Notes under the pieces: generated by a model
The model's database searches: none
What the model was told of the DNA's origin: nothing
What the model saw: only the letters and a program-made list of their open reading frames with translations
Program-made: the position numbers and the translations under genes
Part shown: positions 58,135-64,000 of the stretch, one piece after another
How the letters are laid out: each line of letters begins with the position of its first letter
How positions within the stretch are numbered: position 1 is the stretch's first letter
Assembly (NCBI GenBank): GCA_045546995.1
Contig: JAZQDW010000055.1
Span: forward strand, 62,001 to 126,000
From: Firm-08 sp045546995
Lineage (GTDB): Bacteria; Bacillota; Clostridia; Oscillospirales; QAKW01
Length of the DNA: 64,000 nucleotides
Direction of reading: 5' to 3'

Positions 58135-59226
58135 ATGAAAAAGATTATGCTCGTTTTCGGCACCAGGCCCGAAGCGATTAAAATGTGCCCTCTTGTTAAT
58201 GAACTGAAAAGCAGGGAAGATGCAAAGACCATTGTTTGCGTTACCGGCCAGCATCGTGAAATGCTGACACAGGTACTGCGCGCCTTTAATGTCGAGCCGG
58301 ATTACGACTTATCAATTATGAAGGATAAGCAAACCTTGTTTGATATTACCGTTAAAATCCTGGAAAAGATCAAAGCGGTTTTGGAAGAAGAGAAACCGGA
58401 CGTTGTTTTGGTTCATGGTGATACTTCCACCACTTTCGTAACGGCATTGGCCTGTTTTTATTTGCAAATTCCGGTTGGCCACGTCGAAGCCGGCCTTCGC
58501 ACCTATAATATTTATTCGCCCTATCCTGAGGAATTTAATCGTCAGGCGGTTGGCATCGTGACAAAATATCATTTTGCGCCCACTGAAATTTCGAGAGATA
58601 ATTTGTTAAGAGAGGGTAAAAACGCAGAGGATATTTATATTACCGGTAATACGGCTATTGACGCCCTGCAAACTACGGTGCGTGATGATTATACCCATCC
58701 CGAACTGGAATGGGCCGCGGACAGTAAGTTGATTTTGATCACCGCACACCGTCGTGAAAATCTGGGTGAGCCTATGCAGCATATGTTTCGCGCCATTCGC
58801 AGAATTATGGATGAGCATCCCGATTTAAAGGCAATCTATCCAATTCACATGAATCCCGTAGTACGCCAAACCGCTGCTGAAATTTTAGGTGATGACGACC
58901 GTATTCATATCATCGAGCCGTTGGATGTTTTGGATTTTCACAACTTTATGGCTCGCTCGCATCTGATTTTGACGGATAGCGGCGGCATTCAGGAAGAGGC
59001 GCCGTCCTTGGGCAAACCCGTACTTGTTATGCGTGATACCACCGAGCGTCCGGAGGGCATTGCTGCCGGTACGCTTAAATTGGTGGGTACCACCGAAGAA
59101 ATGATCTACGACACCTTCAAGGCATTATTGGAGGATCGGGAGATGTACGATGCAATGAGCAACGCATCCAATCCCTATGGCGACGGTAAAGCTTGTAAGC
59201 GGATCGCCGATATATTGCTTGGATGA
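58135..59226 (+). CDS. wecB: UDP-N-acetylglucosamine 2-epimerase (non-hydrolysing)
   Basis: Cytoplasmic enzyme of 363 residues that interconverts UDP-GlcNAc and UDP-ManNAc, supplying ManNAc for wall teichoic acid or other secondary cell-wall polymers. Conserved segments are FGTRPEAIKM at the N-terminus, HVEAGLRT, SPYPEEFNRQ, and DSGGIQEEAPSLGKP with TTERPE. ManNAc-containing polymers are the usual ligand of SLH domains, which would fit the SLH proteins in this window (inference). ATG 58135 follows AGGAG by 7 nt. Confidence 0.95.
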   Translation: MKKIMLVFGTRPEAIKMCPLVNELKSREDAKTIVCVTGQHREMLTQVLRAFNVEPDYDLSIMKDKQTLFDITVKILEKIKAVLEEEKPDVVLVHGDTSTTFVTALACFYLQIPVGHVEAGLRTYNIYSPYPEEFNRQAVGIVTKYHFAPTEISRDNLLREGKNAEDIYITGNTAIDALQTTVRDDYTHPELEWAADSKLILITAHRRENLGEPMQHMFRAIRRIMDEHPDLKAIYPIHMNPVVRQTAAEILGDDDRIHIIEPLDVLDFHNFMARSHLILTDSGGIQEEAPSLGKPVLVMRDTTERPEGIAAGTLKLVGTTEEMIYDTFKALLEDREMYDAMSNASNPYGDGKACKRIADILLG

Positions 59227-59282
59227 TTTTGTGTTAAGATTGCATAAGTGCAAAAAATAACTTTGTTGAAGGAGTGCAGACT

Positions 59283-59957
59283 ATGGCTGAAATTTTCAGT
59301 ACCGTTATGCGCGGATATAAAAAAGAAGAGGTAACAAAATATATTGCCGACTTGAGTGAGCAGATGCAACAATTAAAGTCAGATCTTGACGCCAAAGAGG
59401 TGTTGGTAGACCGTCTGCGCCGTGAAATCGCAGAGGCAGAAGCTGCCTCTGCGCAGCCGGATGAAGAGCAGATGGAAGCTTTGCGTACAGAGGTTCGTGA
59501 GCAGGTCATGGCCGAGCTTGAGGCTGATTTTGAGACACGGCTTGCTACTGCTAAAGCCGAACTTGAGGCGGAACTTGTGGCGGTAAGAGCAGAACTTGAA
59601 GAAAGCGTAGTTAAGGATAGCGCTACTGAAGAATTGGAGCGCAAAGCAAGAGAGTACGACGAGTGCAAAGATGCTTTGGCTGATCTGATGATTCAGGCCC
59701 GTCGTAATGCGGATGACATTGTAGCCAAAGCGGAAGGTAAGGCACAAATGCTGATCGCAAAATCTGAGATGGAATTTTCGCGGCTTCGTACCGATTTTGC
59801 TTTGTTGCAACAAACAGTGGGCAATTTGCGTGGTGAAATGCAGGTGTGTCTCGATCGGGCGGCCGATCACGTTGCTGCATTTGAACAAAAAATCGTTGAT
59901 CTCCAGGCCGAAGTTGAAAAAACAATCGGCGGGCATTCTGATGATACTGAAATCTGA
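59283..59957 (+). CDS. DivIVA-like coiled-coil protein
   Basis: A 224-residue soluble protein with the DivIVA-type N-terminus (FSTVMRGYKKEEVTKYIADL) followed by about 180 residues of heptad-rich coiled coil (Glu/Ala/Leu/Arg). Such proteins bind curved membrane at the pole or division site, or act as scaffolds for cell-division and cell-wall proteins; the exact partner is unknown. ATG 59283 is 8 nt after AAGGAG. It lies between wecB and the rpsB promoter and is closed by a terminator. Confidence 0.8.
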   Translation: MAEIFSTVMRGYKKEEVTKYIADLSEQMQQLKSDLDAKEVLVDRLRREIAEAEAASAQPDEEQMEALRTEVREQVMAELEADFETRLATAKAELEAELVAVRAELEESVVKDSATEELERKAREYDECKDALADLMIQARRNADDIVAKAEGKAQMLIAKSEMEFSRLRTDFALLQQTVGNLRGEMQVCLDRAADHVAAFEQKIVDLQAEVEKTIGGHSDDTEI

Positions 59958-59958
59958 T

Positions 59959-59990
59959 AAAAAAGCTCTGCAAATGCGGAGCTTTTTAAA
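59959..59990 (+). terminator. Terminator of the DivIVA-like gene
   Basis: Stem GCTCTGC/GCGGAGC (59965-59971 with 59976-59982, one G-T pair), extended by A/T pairs, loop AAAT, followed by TTTTT. Confidence 0.82.
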
Positions 59991-60046
59991 AATTCGACGG
60001 GTTATATCTCATTTGATAAAAAAATTTATGATCGTCAAAAAAAGGC

Positions 60047-60075
60047 TTGCATTTTAAAAATATTCGTGCTATAAT
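60047..60075 (+). promoter_or_regulatory. Promoter of rpsB-tsf
   Basis: TTGCAT (60047-60052), 17-bp spacer, TATAAT (60070-60075). Confidence 0.8.
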
Positions 60076-60081
60076 GTTTCA

Positions 60082-60186
60082 GCGTAAAATACACACGTAT
60101 GCCTTTGACCCATGGTTGCTGCTTGCAGTTGGGTTGGTTCCGACCGGGTATACGGAGGTATAAAAAACTTAAAGGAGGACATAAAA
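60082..60186 (+). ncRNA. Structured leader of rpsB, candidate ribosomal-protein autoregulatory element
   Basis: About 105 nt between promoter and start codon. CGTATGCC (about 60097-60104) can pair with GGGTATACG (about 60146-60154), enclosing CTGC-TT-GCAG and a GGT...ACC hairpin. Such a three-way arrangement ahead of rpsB suggests feedback by protein S2, by analogy with other ribosomal leaders; not proven. Confidence 0.45.
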
Positions 60187-60909
60187 ATGTCGGTAATTTC
60201 AATGAAGCAGCTTTTAGAGGCTGGTGTTCACTTTGGACATCAGACCAGAAGATGGAACCCCAAAATGGCGGAGTACATCTTCACGGAGAGAAATGGTATT
60301 CATATCATTGATCTTCAGAAAACAGTTAAGAAGGTAGAGGAAGCCTACGATTTCGTTAAGGAAATCGCTGCAGAGGGCGGCGAACTGTTGTTCGTTGGTA
60401 CCAAGAAGCAGGCTCAGGATTCCATCCGTGACGAGGCTCAGCGTTGCGGTCAGTACTTTGTAAGCGTAAGATGGCCCGGCGGTATGCTGACCAACTTCAA
60501 GACCATTCGCAAGAGCATCCAGAGACTGAAGCAGATCGAGAAAATGAGCGAGGACGGCACTTTTGAACTGCTGCCCAAGAAAGAGGTTCTCAAGCTCAAG
60601 CATGAGCAGGAGATTCTGGAAAAGAACTACGGCGGTATCAAGGAGATGGGCAGACTGCCTGCTGCTATGTTCGTTGTAGACCCCAAGAGAGAAAAGATCG
60701 CTATTGCCGAGGCAAAGAATCTGGGTATCCCCGTAGTTGCTATCGTTGATACCAACTGCGATCCCGATGAAATCGATTATCCCATCCCCGGTAATGATGA
60801 TGCTATCCGTGCTGTTAAGCTGATCGCCGAAACCATGGCCAATGCCGTGCTGGAAGGCAATCAGGGTGAGCAGATGGAAGATGCAGCTGCCGAGCAGGCC
60901 GCTGAATAA
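60187..60909 (+). CDS. rpsB: 30S ribosomal protein S2
   Basis: A 240-residue ribosomal protein with the usual opening MKQLLEAGVHFGHQTRRWNPKM, the coiled-coil segment, and the conserved GGMLTNFKTI and VDTNCDPD-IDYPIPGNDDAIR. The last 15 residues are acidic. ATG 60187 is 7 nt after AAAGGAGGA; the longer frame upstream lies in the leader. tsf follows after 18 nt, the standard rpsB-tsf order. Confidence 0.98.
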   Translation: MSVISMKQLLEAGVHFGHQTRRWNPKMAEYIFTERNGIHIIDLQKTVKKVEEAYDFVKEIAAEGGELLFVGTKKQAQDSIRDEAQRCGQYFVSVRWPGGMLTNFKTIRKSIQRLKQIEKMSEDGTFELLPKKEVLKLKHEQEILEKNYGGIKEMGRLPAAMFVVDPKREKIAIAEAKNLGIPVVAIVDTNCDPDEIDYPIPGNDDAIRAVKLIAETMANAVLEGNQGEQMEDAAAEQAAE

Positions 60910-60927
60910 TTTCGGAGGTATATTATT

Positions 60928-61830
60928 ATGGCTTTTGGTGCAAAAGAAGTTGCCGCACTGCGTGAAAAGACCGGTTGCGGTATGATGGATTGTAAGAGAG
61001 CTTTGGCAGAGGCTAACGGTGACGAGGCAAAGGCAATCGAGCTGCTGAGAGAAAAGGGCTTGGCTGCTGCTGCTAAAAAGTCCAGCCGTATCGCTGCTGA
61101 AGGTGTTGTTACCACCTACGTTGACGTTGAAAAGAAAATCGGCGTTATCCTGGAGGTCAACAGCGAAACTGACTTCGTTGCAAAGAACGAAAACTTTATG
61201 AGCTTTGTTGCCGGCGTTGCCAAGATTATTGCTGAGTGCGATCCCGTTGACGTTGAAGCTTTGAAAGAATGCAAATTTGATGATGAGCACACTGTTGCCG
61301 AGATGCTGATCGAGAAGATTCAGACCATCGGTGAGAACATGAACATCCGCCGTTTTGAGAGAATCGAGGGCTTCTGCGGTTCTTACGTTCACGGTGGCGG
61401 CAGCGATGCTTGCTTGGTTCAGATTGATGCTCCCGAGTTTACCGATGCCATCGCAGAGATGGGCAAAAACCTGGGTATGCAGGTTGTAGCAATGTCTCCC
61501 GCTTACTTGAGCGAGGCTGATGTACCTGCTGAGGTAATCGAGAGCGAGAAGTCCATTCTTTTGGCTCAGATCAAAAATGACCCCAAATCTGCAAACAAAC
61601 CCGAAAACGTTATTGCCAATATGGTAAACGGCAGAATCAACAAATACTTTAAAGAGAACTGCTTGCTGAAACAGGAATACGTTAAGGATCCCAAGATGTC
61701 TGTTGAGCAGTATGTTAAGTCTGTTGGTGCCGATGTTACCGTTGTCAGATTTATTTGCTATAAGAAGGGCGAAGGTCTGCAAAAGAGAGAGGATAACTTC
61801 GCTGAAGAAGTTGCCAATATGACCAAATAA
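60928..61830 (+). CDS. tsf: Elongation factor Ts
   Basis: Guanine-nucleotide exchange factor for EF-Tu, 300 residues. The N-terminal UBA-like region (LREKTGCGMMDCKRALAE) and the core contact segments TDFVAKNENF and the Phe pair of the first subdomain are present. ATG 60928 follows GGAGG by 8 nt. Second gene of the rpsB-tsf operon, closed by a terminator. Confidence 0.97.
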   Translation: MAFGAKEVAALREKTGCGMMDCKRALAEANGDEAKAIELLREKGLAAAAKKSSRIAAEGVVTTYVDVEKKIGVILEVNSETDFVAKNENFMSFVAGVAKIIAECDPVDVEALKECKFDDEHTVAEMLIEKIQTIGENMNIRRFERIEGFCGSYVHGGGSDACLVQIDAPEFTDAIAEMGKNLGMQVVAMSPAYLSEADVPAEVIESEKSILLAQIKNDPKSANKPENVIANMVNGRINKYFKENCLLKQEYVKDPKMSVEQYVKSVGADVTVVRFICYKKGEGLQKREDNFAEEVANMTK

Positions 61831-61837
61831 CATTTTT

Positions 61838-61878
61838 GCAAAGCGACTTTGGTTTCAAGGTCGCTTTGCGTGTTTTTA
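61838..61878 (+). terminator. Terminator of rpsB-tsf
   Basis: 10-bp stem GCAAAGCGAC/GTCGCTTTGC (61838-61847 with 61860-61869), 12-nt loop, followed by GTGTTTTT. Confidence 0.82.
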
Positions 61879-61926
61879 TCTTTTTCGCAAAAAAGATACA
61901 ATACTGTTACAAGGAGTGCTTTTAAC

Positions 61927-62406
61927 ATGGCTAAAGCAATTAGACTTACCAAAGAGGGTAAAGAAAAACTGGAACTTGAACTGTTGGACCTGAAGAGCCG
62001 TGTGCGTCTTGAGATCGCAGAAAAAATCAAGACCGCCCGTTCTTATGGTGACTTGTCTGAAAACAGTGAGTATGATGAAGCTAAGGATGAGCAGGCTAAG
62101 GTAGAGGCAAGAATTGCCGATCTCGAGGTCACCCTGAAAAACGTGGTGATCGTTGAGGAAAGCAAAAAGACCTCCAAATCTGCTACTGTCAAACTCGGCA
62201 ACGTTGTTACCGTGTTGGATGTTGAATACAACGAAGAAGAAACGTATACGATCGTTGGATCGGTTGAGGCCAATCCTTCTGAAAACAAAATTTCCGATGA
62301 TAGTCCTTTGGGCGCTGCGCTGATCGGTCAAAAAGAAGGCAGCACTGTAACCGTTGAGGCTCCCGTCGGTGAGATTGAATATAAGATCGTTAAAATCTTG
62401 AAGTAA
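61927..62406 (+). CDS. greA: Transcription elongation factor GreA
   Basis: A 159-residue factor that restarts backtracked RNA polymerase by promoting transcript cleavage. The N-terminal coiled coil has ARSYGDLSENSEYDEAKDEQ with the acidic tip DLSENSEYD, and the C-terminal FKBP-like domain has ISDDSPLGAALIGQKEGS. ATG 61927 is 10 nt after AAGGAG. It may have its own weak promoter (TACAAT at 61897-61902) and has its own terminator. Confidence 0.97.
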   Translation: MAKAIRLTKEGKEKLELELLDLKSRVRLEIAEKIKTARSYGDLSENSEYDEAKDEQAKVEARIADLEVTLKNVVIVEESKKTSKSATVKLGNVVTVLDVEYNEEETYTIVGSVEANPSENKISDDSPLGAALIGQKEGSTVTVEAPVGEIEYKIVKILK

Positions 62407-62414
62407 TTCAACTT

Positions 62415-62449
62415 GATCCACGGTAACGCCTTGCCGTGGATCTTTTTTT
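62415..62449 (+). terminator. Terminator of greA
   Basis: Stem GATCCACGG/CCGTGGATC (62415-62423 with 62434-62442), followed by seven T. The lysS ribosome-binding site comes soon after, so lysS may rely on readthrough. Confidence 0.85.
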
Positions 62450-62467
62450 AAATCAAAGGAGAATATT

Positions 62468-63961
62468 ATGGGTTATCAAAATCAACAAGAAGAACTTTCT
62501 CTCAGCGAAATTTTGCAAATTCGCAGAGATAAGCTGACCGCTTTGCAAGAGGCAGGACAGGATCCTTTTATTAAAACTAAATATGACGTAGATGCCTATT
62601 CTGCTGACATTAAAGAAAATTTTGAGACGTTTGAAAACAAAACCGTATCTTTGGCGGGTAGAATTATGTCCCGTCGTATTATGGGTAAGGCAAGCTTTGT
62701 CGGTTTACGTGATAAGGCCGGCGATATTCAGCTGTACGTTCGCCGCGATGATGTGGGCGAGGATGTGTATGCTGCGTTTAAAAAATGGGATATCGGCGAT
62801 ATTATCGGCATCAAAGGCTTTGTGTTTACTACTAAAACCGGCGAGATTTCCGTGCATTGTCAACATATTGAACTGCTGTCTAAATCTTTGCTTCCGCTGC
62901 CCGAGAAGTTCCACGGCTTGAAGGATACGGAAACCCGTTATCGTCAGCGCTATGTTGATTTGATCGTCAATCCTGAAGTCAAGCGTAATTTCATCATCCG
63001 TTCTCAATTTATTAAATATATGCGCAAGTATCTGGATGATATGGATTATATTGAGGTAGAAACACCTGTTTTGAACACCATTGCAGGTGGTGCTTCCGCT
63101 CGTCCTTTTGTGACGCATCATAATACTCTGGATCTGGATATGTTTATGCGTATCGCTACCGAACTGCCGCTGAAGCGTCTGATCGTCGGCGGTATGGATC
63201 GGGTATATGAAATCGGCCGTATTTTCAGAAATGAAGGTATGGATCCTAAGCATAATCCGGAATTCACTACGATTGAGTTGTATCAGGCTTATGCAGATTT
63301 CCACGATATGATGGATATTGCAGAAGGCATCATTTCCGGCGCTGCCAAGGAAATTTTGGGTACCTACGAAGTTGAGTGGATGGGGGAGAAGATCGACCTT
63401 ACTCCCGGCTGGCGCAGACTGACCATGGTGGAAGCTGTCAAGGAATATGCCGGTATTGATTTTGGCGCCATCACTGATGATGCCGAGGCTGTCGCTGCCG
63501 CTGAATCCATCGGTGTTGAGCTTGCAGAAACCGCTGATAAAACCTGGGGTAACGCTCTGTACGCTTGTTTTGATCAACGCGTTGAGGAGAAGTTGATCCA
63601 GCCCACCTTTATCACAATGTATCCCGTTGAGGTTTCTCCGCTGACCAAGGCCAGCCCCGAAGATCCTCGTCTGACCGAGCGATTTGAACTGTTCGTTTGC
63701 CACAGCGAGCTTGCCAATGCTTATTCCGAGCTGAACGATCCCATCGTACAGCGTGAGAGATTTGAAAAACAGCTCGAGTTGCGTGAACGTGGTGATGATG
63801 AGACCGAGATGCTTGACGAAGATTTTCTCAACGCTTTGCAGTACGGTATGCCCCCCACAGGCGGTATGGGCATCGGCGTGGACAGAACTGTTATGCTGCT
63901 GACCGGCACGGATACCATTCGTGAGGTTATTCTGTTCCCCACGATGAAGCCTTTAGACTAA
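62468..63961 (+). CDS. lysS: Lysyl-tRNA synthetase, class II
   Basis: A 497-residue class IIb aminoacyl-tRNA synthetase for tRNA-Lys. An N-terminal OB fold (about 55-150, with RIMSRRIMGKASFVGLRD) binds the anticodon; the catalytic core has motif 1 (RYRQRYVDLI), motif 2 (FRNEGMDPKHNPEFTTIE, shortened here) and motif 3 (PPTGGMGIGVDRTVML). ATG 62468 follows AAAGGAGAA. greA-lysS order is common in Clostridia. A hairpin follows at the window end. Confidence 0.97.
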   Translation: MGYQNQQEELSLSEILQIRRDKLTALQEAGQDPFIKTKYDVDAYSADIKENFETFENKTVSLAGRIMSRRIMGKASFVGLRDKAGDIQLYVRRDDVGEDVYAAFKKWDIGDIIGIKGFVFTTKTGEISVHCQHIELLSKSLLPLPEKFHGLKDTETRYRQRYVDLIVNPEVKRNFIIRSQFIKYMRKYLDDMDYIEVETPVLNTIAGGASARPFVTHHNTLDLDMFMRIATELPLKRLIVGGMDRVYEIGRIFRNEGMDPKHNPEFTTIELYQAYADFHDMMDIAEGIISGAAKEILGTYEVEWMGEKIDLTPGWRRLTMVEAVKEYAGIDFGAITDDAEAVAAAESIGVELAETADKTWGNALYACFDQRVEEKLIQPTFITMYPVEVSPLTKASPEDPRLTERFELFVCHSELANAYSELNDPIVQRERFEKQLELRERGDDETEMLDEDFLNALQYGMPPTGGMGIGVDRTVMLLTGTDTIREVILFPTMKPLD

Positions 63962-63968
63962 TAGAAAA

Positions 63969-64000
63969 AACACCCTATGACTGAACAGTTATAGGGTGTT
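63969..64000 (+). terminator. Terminator stem of lysS, cut by window end
   Basis: Stem AACACCCTAT/ATAGGGTGTT (63969-63978 with 63991-64000) preceded by a run of A; the T tract would lie beyond base 64000. Confidence 0.7.

Noticed and set aside
60214..61833. 539-codon open frame on the minus strand
   Set aside because: Antisense shadow of rpsB and tsf, spanning two certain genes and their gap.
1..64000. Prophage, integrative element or IS with transposase
   Set aside because: No integrase, transposase, capsid or conjugation gene is visible; tRNA genes show no attachment-site duplications that I can see.

Overview
The window looks like chromosomal DNA from a Gram-positive, low-to-mid GC anaerobe of the class Clostridia, probably an uncultured gut-type lineage near Oscillospirales or Christensenellales. 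This is inference from gene content: a spoIIAA-spoIIAB-sigF operon, T-box and L-box riboswitches, S-layer-homology (SLH) surface proteins, an NfnAB-type ferredoxin:NADP oxidoreductase, QueH, and strong SigA-type promoters (TTGxxx, usually 17 bp, TATAAT). I found no prophage, CRISPR array, rRNA operon or insertion sequence with a transposase. Nearly all of the DNA is housekeeping, on both strands, in short operons closed by intrinsic terminators that are often bidirectional.

Layout. 0-12 kb: a secreted endonuclease/exonuclease/phosphatase-fold lipoprotein, valS-folC, the forespore sigma operon, pcrA, a sugar-phosphate isomerase-like TIM barrel, and thrS behind a threonine T-box. 12-19 kb: a GH94-like protein (minus strand), tRNA-Ser, an HPr-kinase-like/PqqD/signal-peptidase-like cassette of unknown product, and a large SLH surface protein. 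19-31 kb: two tRNA-Leu, nfnAB, an RluA-type pseudouridine synthase, radC-dgt-ung, a VanY-like carboxypeptidase with SLH repeats, tRNA-Met, a polysaccharide deacetylase, tRNA-Trp, and a sodium/proline symporter. 31-40 kb: YdcF-like protein, low-molecular-weight phosphatase, class A PBP, rpmB, comEC-holA-rnmV, a lipoprotein and a Cys-rich conserved protein. 40-52 kb: a 310-bp terminal-inverted-repeat element, ychF, an HGSNAT-like acyltransferase, a P-type ATPase with altered catalytic motifs, queH, rlmB, a second and still more degenerate P-type-ATPase-like protein, and an EF-G paralog. 52-64 kb: two small hypotheticals, a sugar isomerase/oxidoreductase pair facing an AraC regulator, a lysine-riboswitch-controlled NhaC transporter, wecB, a DivIVA-like protein, rpsB-tsf, greA and lysS.

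The most unusual material is (1) two membrane proteins built like P-type ATPases in which key catalytic residues are replaced, (2) modular hairpin arrays punctuated by ATATCATCA directly downstream of two tRNA genes, (3) a structured inverted-repeat element ending next to the ychF promoter, (4) the kinase/PqqD/peptidase cassette, and (5) face-to-face overlapping promoters between the isomerase operon and its AraC neighbour. Several housekeeping proteins have unusual architectures: a ThrRS without a full TGS domain, a SigF without its N-terminal helix region, an EF-G paralog without NKxD, and a GH94 protein without the usual DWND motif. All family assignments were made by eye from motifs; no database search was run.
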